This document shows positions 16,788 to 23,672 of a DNA stretch of 64,000 nucleotides, piece by piece. This DNA is from Desulfosarcina ovata subsp. ovata (lineage in GTDB: Bacteria; Desulfobacterota; Desulfobacteria; Desulfobacterales; Desulfosarcinaceae): NCBI RefSeq assembly GCF_009689005.1, contig NZ_AP021879.1:1922001-1986000 (forward strand), in the 5' to 3' direction. Position 1 is the first letter of the stretch, and each line of letters opens with the position of its first letter. The position numbers were made by a program, and so were the translations under genes. The notes beneath the pieces are model-generated. The model did not search any database and had not been told where the DNA came from. It was given only the letters and a program-made list of their open reading frames with translations.

Positions 16788-17048
16788 ATGTATAAACTCA
16801 AATATAGGCGAAGCGCGAGAAATTATATTGCGCGTCTCCCATTAAAATCAAAAACTGCCATAGTCGAAAAATTACATGATCTGGCTGAAAACCCGGATAA
16901 TCCAGACCTTGACACTGCGGTGTTAAAAGGTCGGATCGGCTGGCGACTCAGGGTGGGAAAATATCGTATCATATTCACTCGGCATGATGATGTCTTAACC
17001 ATTGAAATAGTAAAGGTACGACCACGTGGAGATATTTATAAAGGATAA
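16788..17048 (+). CDS. higB: HigB/RelE-type toxin
   Basis: 86 aa. MYKLKYRRSARNYIARLPLK, LDTAVLKGRIGWRLRVGKYR, IIFTRHDDVLTIEIVKVRPR GDIYKG: a RelE-fold ribonuclease with R-x-R-V-G-K-Y-R and the terminal R-G-D-I-Y. Toxin-first order with an XRE antitoxin is the higBA arrangement. It has a consensus promoter and operator directly at its start codon. Complete. Confidence 0.88.
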   Translation: MYKLKYRRSARNYIARLPLKSKTAIVEKLHDLAENPDNPDLDTAVLKGRIGWRLRVGKYRIIFTRHDDVLTIEIVKVRPRGDIYKG

Positions 17049-17051
17049 ATC

Positions 17052-17402
17052 ATGGAATACCAAACCATTAAAGAAAATGGAAAAATTAAATTCATCGTAT
17101 TGCCAATAGACGAGTTCAACCGTTTAATGGAAAAATATGAAATCGATGCTGACATTGAAGCGGTCCGTTCATCGGCGACCGAGCCGGTCTATGACCGGGA
17201 GGAAGCCGAAGGTTATATTTTTTTGAACCCTGTAAAAAGGGAACGCCTTGAAAGAGGTTGGACGCAGGCTGAACTTGCCCGCAGAATGAATGTAAGGCAA
17301 TCTACCATCGCCAAATGGGAACGTGAAAACGCAGTGTATAGAAAAGCAACACGTAAAAAGTTTGCGGAGATCTTTGGTATTGAAGAATCCAGTTTTATGT
17401 AA
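17052..17402 (+). CDS. higA: HigA-type XRE antitoxin
   Basis: 116 aa. The N-terminal half (MEYQTIKENGKIKFIVLPID EFNRLM) is a toxin-binding or Phd-like segment; residues about 58-112 form a Cro/CI helix-turn-helix (LERGWTQAELARRMNVRQST IAKWERENA). Three bases separate it from higB. Expected to repress the palindrome at 16758-16782 with HigB. Confidence 0.88.
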   Translation: MEYQTIKENGKIKFIVLPIDEFNRLMEKYEIDADIEAVRSSATEPVYDREEAEGYIFLNPVKRERLERGWTQAELARRMNVRQSTIAKWERENAVYRKATRKKFAEIFGIEESSFM

Positions 17403-17554
17403 GATGCCTACATTCGTATGCATGGTGACGTGAAAAAACAGAAGCCAGGAGAAGTCAGAATTTAAAATGAACATCGAACGACCAGGACGATTAGGCATCA
17501 AGGGTTCAAGGGGCCGAGGGAAAACAAACTAACATCGAAAATATATTTCTTCTC
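17403..17554. repeat. E, H and related words
   Basis: GAAGCCAGGAGAAGTCAG (E reversed), AACATCGAACGACC (H) and GGGTTCAAGGGGCCGAGGG words follow higA. Confidence 0.55.
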
Positions 17555-17751
17555 CTAAACACCAATAATCGCTTTCACTGCTTGTATTATTTTTTCTGCA
17601 TTTTCGATACATAATTTGGCATCATCTTCCAGATAAGCTTCCTCAGGTGTCAATTCCGGGAGTCCGTTGGGATACCGTGTTGTAATGTAGAATCGGTCAA
17701 GTTGAACGGCACATTTTTCCAGTGTTTTTAATTTTTCTTTTCAACACTCAT
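17555..17751 (-). pseudogene. HEPN toxin remnant, locus 5
   Basis: ATG at 17751 gives MSVEKKN then a stop; another frame gives KLKTLEKCAVQLDRFYITTR, then YPNGLPELTPEEAYLEDDAK and the terminal helix. It is the sister of 1047-1240 with the same loss of the N-terminal helices, so that deletion predates the duplication. Confidence 0.7.
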
Positions 17752-17935
17752 AGACGACCTCACCCTTTTCGATGATTCGTTTGATGAAAAACCGATGGGC
17801 AATCTTTTCCAATTCATCGGAGGGATATATCAGCATATCCACGGACCGGTCCGCGAGTACCTGTTGGATCTCTTCATATTCATCATACCGATCAAAAAAA
17901 CGCTTATCGGTTTCGATTATAATCATCAAATCCAC
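17741..17935 (-). pseudogene. MNT nucleotidyltransferase cut by repeat at the active site, locus 5
   Basis: VDLMIIIETDKRFFDRYDEY through GEVVYEC matches the locus-1 MNT, but upstream of V-D-L (about 17935) the sequence is ACACGGATGA family A words instead of the G-S..D part. An ORF stays open through the repeat to ATG 17983. Catalytically dead. Confidence 0.72.
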
Positions 17936-17981
17936 ACGGATGAACACGGATGAACACGGATAGTGCGTAAATATAGCATTC

Positions 17982-18068
17982 AAGATAATGTTTTTGGGCT
18001 GCGTTATCGGTCGTCGCGGTATGATTTATACAGCTTCCTTCCTCTGGCCTTGCCAAAAACATTATCTT
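17982..18068. mobile_element. Short palindromic element, 16-bp terminal repeats
   Basis: AAGATAATGTTTTTGG at 17982-17997 and its exact reverse complement at 18053-18068 enclose GCTGCGTTATCGG..GGCCTTGCC. It abuts the truncated PIN fragment on its right. Confidence 0.65.
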
Positions 18069-18073
18069 AAACA

Positions 18074-18169
18074 CTATAGTATCAGATCTCTTATCAACTC
18101 ACGGCAAGCTTCTTGTTTTTTGGGTTCTGAGCCATCCAGGCTGTAGATCAGAATATTTGTGTCTATGAA
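18074..18169 (-). pseudogene. PIN-domain N-terminal fragment
   Basis: Encodes FIDTNILIYSLDGSEPKKQE, then ACRELIRDLIL and a stop next to the palindromic element 17982-18068. FIDTNILIYS is the opening strand of a PIN toxin. No in-frame start is visible: a TAG lies one codon upstream. Confidence 0.65.
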
Positions 18170-18309
18170 CTATAAAAAGGATTCAATGGGATCGCCCGTG
18201 ACTCATCCAACCAAACATTGACCTCTCTTACCTCTCTACGTTCTCTGCGGCTCTGCGAGAGATGTCTGTTTTTGTCTGTGTCTCTATGTGTGGGTCTGTG
18301 GCATTGATT

Positions 18310-19647
18310 TCAATGAACCGTGTACCCCAGTTGTTCCAACACCTCCCCCAGCACCTTCCTCGCGCTCTCCTCCCCATGCACCAATTTTATCGCACCAGGC
18401 TTTTCATGCATGGATTCGATCCAATTGACCAAGCCTTTTTGGTCGGCATGGGCAGAATAACCGGTCAGGTTGTGGACCTTGGCGTTGATGGTTTTGCGAC
18501 TATCGTCAAAATAAACGTAGCCGTCGGGCTTGTCAGCATAGTCCTGGATGATTCGGCCGGGGGTTCCGGCGGCCTGATAGCCGACAAAAAGGATGTCGTT
18601 TTTAGGGTCCTCAATACCTTTTGCCAAATGATCGAGAATCCTACCGCCGGTGCACATGCCGCTGCCGGCAAGAATGATAGCAGGCCCCTTGGCATCGCAG
18701 AGTTTCAGGTGATCGCGGTAGTTTTCCACCGCATAGAGCCCATTGAAATCGATGGGATGATCGCCTTTGTGTTGCAGCTTCCTGGCTTCCTTGTCCCAGT
18801 ATTCGGAAAGGCTCGAATAGATTTTCGTGATCTCAAGACCGAGCGGGGAATCCACGAACACCGGTGGACGTTTGTTGCCTTGAAGTGCAGGGAACATCTC
18901 TTTATATACTGGATCCAAAAAAAGGCGATCCATTTCATAGATGAGTTCCTGGATGCGGCCCAAAGAAAAAGCCGGGATGAAGACTTTGCCATTGTCCGAC
19001 AATGAACGGGTCAAGACCTGCCCCAACCGGTTGATACGCTTCGTCCGATCGTCGTGCAGCCGGTCGCCGTAGGTGGATTCCATCACAACCAGATCGGCAG
19101 GATCGGGAGGCTCCGGATCGACCAGGATCGGTGTGTCTTTGGCGCCAAGATCACCGGAGAAAAGTACAGAATAACCGGTCTCTTTATCTTCGAAACGGAT
19201 GAAGCAGGATCCCAGGATGTGTCCTGCCCGCTTCAGTTTGAAGGATATCCCTTTTTGTAAATCGAACGGTTCGCCGCACTCAAATCCCCAGGAGAGGTCG
19301 TCAATCGCCTTCTTGACAGTGCGAACATCGTCTTTAGGGATGTCGGCAAATTTCATGGCATCCCCAAGCATGGGAACCAGCAGTGCTTTGGTGGGGTGTG
19401 AGCAGATGATTTCGCCCTTGAAGCCGTTTTGGATCAATTCGGGTACTCGACCAATGTGATCGATATGGGCATGCGTGAGAAACAGATAATCGATCTCGGT
19501 TGGCTTGATCGGCCAGTTTTCCATGGCATTGGACGGATCGCTGCCTTGGGCCATGCCGCAATCCACCATGATGTTCAGGCCATTGGCCTGTAGCAGGTGG
19601 CAGGAACCGGTGACGCAGGTTTCGGCGCCGAGATGGGTGATTTTCAT
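18310..19647 (-). CDS. MBL-fold beta-CASP ribonuclease (YSH1/CPSF-73-like)
   Basis: 445 aa, full length. The zinc site H59-A-H61-I-D-H64 in LTHAHIDHIGR, the downstream histidine in RAGHILGSCF, D in LFSGDLG, and the beta-CASP motifs ILAGSGMCTGGR and TGYSAHADQKGL are all present. Family members are RNA endo/exonucleases; the bacterial role is usually RNA processing, but the substrate is unknown here. ATG at 19647. It stands alone between repeat blocks. A truncated old paralogue is at 4468-5010. Confidence 0.88.
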   Translation of the reverse strand: MKITHLGAETCVTGSCHLLQANGLNIMVDCGMAQGSDPSNAMENWPIKPTEIDYLFLTHAHIDHIGRVPELIQNGFKGEIICSHPTKALLVPMLGDAMKFADIPKDDVRTVKKAIDDLSWGFECGEPFDLQKGISFKLKRAGHILGSCFIRFEDKETGYSVLFSGDLGAKDTPILVDPEPPDPADLVVMESTYGDRLHDDRTKRINRLGQVLTRSLSDNGKVFIPAFSLGRIQELIYEMDRLFLDPVYKEMFPALQGNKRPPVFVDSPLGLEITKIYSSLSEYWDKEARKLQHKGDHPIDFNGLYAVENYRDHLKLCDAKGPAIILAGSGMCTGGRILDHLAKGIEDPKNDILFVGYQAAGTPGRIIQDYADKPDGYVYFDDSRKTINAKVHNLTGYSAHADQKGLVNWIESMHEKPGAIKLVHGEESARKVLGEVLEQLGYTVH

Positions 19648-20237
19648 TGGTTGACTTGGTTTTATTGCTTCACCGCTTTAAAGGACTGTACCACCTCAGT
19701 TAGAGCACACGGAGGCGCGGAGTGAGTTTGATTTCTGAGGGGGAAATCAAACATAATAGGAAACAGTCATCTTTATCCTATTTGTGTGCATTGGGCGAAG
19801 CCAACCCACCTGACCCTCTGTGAGCTCTGCGACTCTGCGAGAAACAGCAATTATAAATTTTTAGTTTTGAATTTTGAATTATAAGCGAATTAAAAACCTC
19901 AATTCAAAATTAATAATTCATCATTTAGCATTTTTCTTTCACCGCCCGCTTCGCTTGAGACGCAAAGTCCGCGAAGTGGTTTGATTTCCCTGACGGGAAC
20001 GAAAAAAGCGTCTGTGAAGCCAACCCTATTTCTTTTCTTTGCGTTCGTTGCGACTCTGCGGTGATATTTTTTTCTGTATCTGCGTGTATCTGTGAAAATC
20101 TGTGTACTGTTATTTGAGGACACGAATGAACGTGGATAGACACGGAGAAGTTATTAATTTTGAATTGGTTTCTTACCGCTCGTTTCGTTATAAGACACAG
20201 GACTTAACGCTATAAGCAGAGATTTTAAGATTCAGAA
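19648..20237. repeat. Repeat block (B, C, B, A)
   Basis: No gene. B elements at about 19690-19845 and 19937-20065, C words (19848-19925), and an A-type hairpin with diverged arms (20075-20150). Confidence 0.75.
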
Positions 20238-20399
20238 TCAAATCAGGTTTATAAATTGATCAACGGTGAGGCGCGCTTGTTTTAGAATATGCGAAAGCGT
20301 GGACCTTATGTGGCTGCCCTTCTGTCGGACAATGACCCATCCGTCTCTTTGCAACGCTTTGATTACCCTTCGATACCCGAGGACAGGCACTTTGGTCAT
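20238..20399 (-). CDS. HicA toxin with internal deletion
   Basis: 53 aa, found by direct reading. MTKVPVLGYRRVIKALQRDG WVIVRQKGSHIR continues as STLSHILKQARLTVDQFINL I. Normal HicA proteins have about 20 more residues (the hydrophobic strand ending with a P-x-H-x-x-x-L-x-x-G-T segment) between GSHIR and TLSHILKQA. The G-S-H catalytic histidine is kept, but the strand that packs on it is missing, in frame. ATGA overlap with hicB. Possibly a disarmed toxin. Confidence 0.75.
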   Translation of the reverse strand: MTKVPVLGYRRVIKALQRDGWVIVRQKGSHIRSTLSHILKQARLTVDQFINLI

Positions 20400-20599
20400 A
20401 CAGCGATTTCCGTTATTTCGGCACCAGCAGATGATACAAAATCGTCAGCAACCGGTTCAAGATAGAGTTCAATGGCTTCTTTTATATTTGCAAGCGCTTC
20501 TTGTTTATTTTCCCCCTCGCTAATACACCCAGGTAGGCTAGGTACGTAAACAGTATAGCCCCTTTCATCACTGGGCTCTAAAACAATTTTCAACTTCAT
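20396..20599 (-). CDS. hicB: HicB antitoxin
   Basis: 67 aa from ATG at 20599, preceded by AAGGAGAATCC; the longer frame is repeat translation. MKLKIVLEPSDERGYTVYVP SLPGCISEGE, EALANIKEAIELYLEP: the short HicB form. Antitoxin-first order with hicA overlapping by 4 nt. Confidence 0.86.
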   Translation of the reverse strand: MKLKIVLEPSDERGYTVYVPSLPGCISEGENKQEALANIKEAIELYLEPVADDFVSSAGAEITEIAV

Positions 20600-20685
20600 T
20601 TTTGGATTCTCCTTCTTTATAGGACACGGACAGCTGATTAATAAAATCCCCGAGCCTCTTAGCCTGCTCCTCACCATTCCATCGG

Positions 20686-21825
20686 CTATTGCCTGCTTCT
20701 GAAGTGCTTTAAGGACTCAACAATCCGATGAGCGGTCTGGCCGTCCCACAAGTCTGGTGGCGTTCTTTGGATTCGATCTATTTTTAGCGAGTCTAATGCC
20801 ATTGATTCGATTTCAGTATGGCTGCACAGGCGATTCGTTCCCTCGGTGACGGTAACCGGCCGTTCGGTGTTGGGCCGCATGGTCAGGCATGGAATGCCAA
20901 GATAGGTCGTCTCTTCCTGGATGCCGCCGGAATCCGTTATGGCCAAACGGCAATTGAAAACCAAACTCATGAAGCGGATATAGTTTAGCGGTTCAGTCAA
21001 AATTATGCTGCCGCATTCAGCAAGATTCGGCATCAGGCCGTATTCCTCAAGATTCTTCCTTGTGCGTGGATGAACGGGAAAGACCAGAGGAATCATTTTG
21101 GAAATCGAAATAAGCGATGTGCATAGTGAGGATAAAATCTCAACGTTGTCTACATTCGCCGGACGATGGAAGGTCACGACGCCGAATTCATTTTTATTCA
21201 GTCCAAACTCAAGGTGAGTATTTTCGTCCTCGATCGTGTCGCGCATCATTTCCAACGAGTCGATCATGATATTTCCGACGCGCTCAATCTTTCCTTTGTC
21301 TACACCTTCTTTGACCAGGTTTGCATCACCGTCCGGAGATGGCGTCCATAAAAAATCCGCAAGTGCGTCGGTGGCTATGCGATTGATCTCTTCGGGCATG
21401 GTTCGATCGAATGAACGCAAGCCAGCCTCTAAATGTGCGACCACGGGTCGGCCGCAATTTTGAATTTTTAATTTTGAATTTTGAATTGGATAGTTGACTT
21501 TAATTGCAGCAATTGTGCAGGCGAGGGTTGAATTGACGTCGCCGACGACGACAACCAGATCCGGCTGCTTTTCGTAGATGATTTTTTCATAGGCGATCAT
21601 CACCTTACCGGTCTGTTCGGCATGGCTTCCGCTGCCGACGCCGAGGTGGATGTGAGGAGCAGGCAGTTTCAAGTCGGTGAAGAAGGCATCGGACATATTG
21701 AGGTCGTAATGCTGACCCGTATGCACGATAACAGGTTCAGCCCAATCTTCTTTTTTTAAAGCATGGTAAAGCGGAGCGATTTTCATAAAATTGGGCCTGG
21801 CTGCAGCGATAAGATGAATTTGCAT
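20686..21825 (-). CDS. wecB: UDP-N-acetylglucosamine 2-epimerase, with in-frame repeat insertion
   Basis: 379 aa from ATG at 21825 (MQIHLIAAARPNFMKIAPLY). VHTGQHYD, VVVGDVNSTLA, HLEAGLRSFDRTMPEEINR and DSGGIQEETTYLGIPCLTMR are the conserved motifs of WecB/MnaA, which makes UDP-ManNAc for surface polysaccharide. Between IKVNYP and VAHLEAG, where the family runs continuously, there are about 14 extra residues (IQNSKLKIQNCGRPV) encoded by a family C repeat at 21454-21490. The insertion precedes the catalytic loop but keeps the frame. Last EPS-type enzyme at the left end of the operon. Confidence 0.92.
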   Translation of the reverse strand: MQIHLIAAARPNFMKIAPLYHALKKEDWAEPVIVHTGQHYDLNMSDAFFTDLKLPAPHIHLGVGSGSHAEQTGKVMIAYEKIIYEKQPDLVVVVGDVNSTLACTIAAIKVNYPIQNSKLKIQNCGRPVVAHLEAGLRSFDRTMPEEINRIATDALADFLWTPSPDGDANLVKEGVDKGKIERVGNIMIDSLEMMRDTIEDENTHLEFGLNKNEFGVVTFHRPANVDNVEILSSLCTSLISISKMIPLVFPVHPRTRKNLEEYGLMPNLAECGSIILTEPLNYIRFMSLVFNCRLAITDSGGIQEETTYLGIPCLTMRPNTERPVTVTEGTNRLCSHTEIESMALDSLKIDRIQRTPPDLWDGQTAHRIVESLKHFRSRQ

Positions 21826-21865
21826 AAATGAGGCTCGTTGGTTTATCTGATTGGTTGCATTTGTG

Positions 21866-21903
21866 AACGGCTGCAAATTATGTTACCAAAATGGCACCAC
21901 AAT
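21866..21903. promoter_or_regulatory. Orphan TacA-type operator copy
   Basis: AAATTATGTTACCAAAATGG CACCACAAT closely matches the tacA upstream region at 11073-11110, including the CCAAAATGG core, but no DUF1778 gene follows on either side. Likely relic of a second tacAT module. Confidence 0.6.
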
Positions 21904-21940
21904 GTTTGTTGTGAGTCGCGGACTGCTGACTCTCCAACGA

Positions 21941-22441
21941 CTACGGACTATCTTCCCTCAAAGCTATCAGTGTTGTCACTTTCTCTTTAAACCGTTGAAT
22001 TTCCACGAGAGGGATGTTCTTATTATTCAAAATACGGTTTATAAGATGAATCACACGTTCATCATCAAGCCCATAGCTGTATGCGTGCCGGAACACATGC
22101 CGGAAACTTCGAAGTTCATCCAGGTGCGTAAAAGCCTTTTCAGAAAGCAACGAAGGCCTGACGCCTTCGATATTTAGCAGCATCCTCCGGATCAATGACT
22201 GATGAAAACTTCCGTCGTCACGGATGTTGTTTTCCCAAAAAGATGAAACAATTTTGAACAGGTCTTCATAGGCGCAATATAAATTGTGCAGCCAATACCC
22301 TGCGCTCTCCACGGTTTCCGATGCTACTTTATTCTTCGACAGGGCTTTCGACTTAATTTCGAGACGTTCGTATATGTTGTTGATCTGGGCAACTTGATGA
22401 TCGAAATCGGCCAGGAACAGCGCTATTTTCGTCTCTTCCAT
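21941..22441 (-). CDS. HEPN toxin (HepT-like), locus 6, intact pair
   Basis: 166 aa from ATG at 22441 (MEETKIALFLADFDHQVAQI), overlapping the MNT stop; the longer frame to 22480 is out of phase with the pair arrangement. RSFRHVFRHAYSYGLDDERV carries the HEPN R-x4-6-H motif. Same subfamily as 3447-3929. Located inside the EPS operon, same strand, between wecB and the AMP-ligase gene. Confidence 0.85.
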   Translation of the reverse strand: MEETKIALFLADFDHQVAQINNIYERLEIKSKALSKNKVASETVESAGYWLHNLYCAYEDLFKIVSSFWENNIRDDGSFHQSLIRRMLLNIEGVRPSLLSEKAFTHLDELRSFRHVFRHAYSYGLDDERVIHLINRILNNKNIPLVEIQRFKEKVTTLIALREDSP

Positions 22442-22803
22442 TGAACTCCCCACTTTCTGATCGTTCCCGCGAAAGGGCAATCTTCCAGCCTGACGACATC
22501 GATCTCTCTCTTCAACAATCCGGTTAGATCGGAGATAAACCGATAGTGCAGGTATTTGTTCAAGCCTTCGATTCCGATATCGATATCCGAACTACCAAAA
22601 AACTTATACGGTTTGGTCAAAGAACCGAAAAAATAGACCGCATCGAATGGGTATCGTTCTTTTAATCGATCAATTGCTTCCCAAGTACGATCATAGACTT
22701 TCAACCGTTGCCATTCTCTTTCCTGGCGTTTTTTTTCATTTGTGCGTTGCCATACGGATATGTCGAATGGTTCGTTACGCGAATTTTGGTCAAGATGGCT
22801 CAT
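22423..22803 (-). CDS. MNT nucleotidyltransferase antitoxin, locus 6
   Basis: 126 aa. A charged N-terminal helix, then FDAVYFFGSLTKPYKFFGSS DIDIGIEG (G-S..D-I-D) and REIDVVRLED. Complete antitoxin partner of the HEPN gene at 21941, overlapping it by 19 nt. Family role: AMPylation and neutralisation of the toxin. Confidence 0.85.
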   Translation of the reverse strand: MSHLDQNSRNEPFDISVWQRTNEKKRQEREWQRLKVYDRTWEAIDRLKERYPFDAVYFFGSLTKPYKFFGSSDIDIGIEGLNKYLHYRFISDLTGLLKREIDVVRLEDCPFAGTIRKWGVQWKRRK

Positions 22804-22929
22804 TGCCTGGCCAGTTGAATTGGTTGTATTTGTTGGCTTGGTTAAGCTGGTTATTCACCACCCACTTCGTTCGAGACGCGGAGAACGCAGAATTTTTTAG
22901 TAGGACACGGATGAACGCGGATTACATGG

Positions 22930-23066
22930 AATTGTTGGGAGTGGATATCATTAAGGCTTTGGAGGTGTGCGTTAATCAACGACTCTGCATCAACAGGATT
23001 GAAAGCTGTGTCCCAGAACAACTGGGATATGATTTTTTCTTTTTCCGCTGGTGTCAAGGGTTTCAT
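22930..23066 (-). pseudogene. Fragment of a small unknown gene (DUF6922-like)
   Basis: ATG at 23066 encodes MKPLTPAEKEKIISQLFWDT, then AFNPVDAESLINAHLQSLND I, before running into family A sequence (VIRVHPCP). The S-x-L-F-W-D motif recalls small DUF6922-type proteins often found beside TA genes. About 46 codons survive. Confidence 0.5.
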
Positions 23067-23392
23067 TGGATATAATGATTTTAGGACACGGATGAACGCG
23101 GGTGGACACAGATAAGGTGAACATAGAATCAGCTTCGCTGAGTTAAAAAACAAGTTTTTTTCCGTGTTTATCCTGAAAATCCGTGTGCTATTGTCTTTTG
23201 AGTTAAAAATTGGTTTTTTGGCGAAGCCCACTTAAATGCTTTCTCTCTGTGAGCTCTGCGGCTCTGCGAGAGACATGTTTTTATCTCGCCCGCTCCGATC
23301 GAGGACACAGAGACACGGAGACGGTTGATTTCTGGGAAACGAAATCAAATGAAAAAGAATATAGCCCATTTTTAGGTCTTTTGGCGAATCAA

Positions 23393-23466
23393 CCCCAAAT
23401 CGTTTTCAAAAAAACGAGCTATCGATCGGAAAATATTTTCACAACCATTGTAGAAATTGTAAAACG
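23393..23466 (-). pseudogene. 24-codon HEPN toxin relic inside a B element
   Basis: Encodes FYNFYNGCENIFRSIARFFE NDLG, matching the middle of the HEPN toxin at 3447-3929 (HNFYNGCENIFRSIARFFEN). Repeat sequence flanks it directly on both sides. Confidence 0.7.
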
Positions 23467-23672
23467 TTGAGGCGCAGAGGATTATATTGGCCACAGACGA
23501 ACAGTTCGAATAATTTTGAATTTTTAGTTTTGAATTCTAATCGGATTAGACGCCTTCATTCAAAATTTATAATTCATCATTAAAAATTGGTTTCTTGGCG
23601 AAGCCAACACACAATTTGTTTTTTCCCTCTGTGTGCTCTGAGGCCCTGCGGTGATCACCTACCGACAACACA

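Larger units (their letters stand above)
22804..23672. repeat. Repeat block with two gene fragments
   Basis: B half (22855-22890), A words, a small gene fragment (22930-23066), an A hairpin (23082-23195), a B element (23215-23345) merged with a HEPN relic (23393-23466), C words (23510-23585) and a B right half (23590-23655). No intact gene. Confidence 0.75.
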
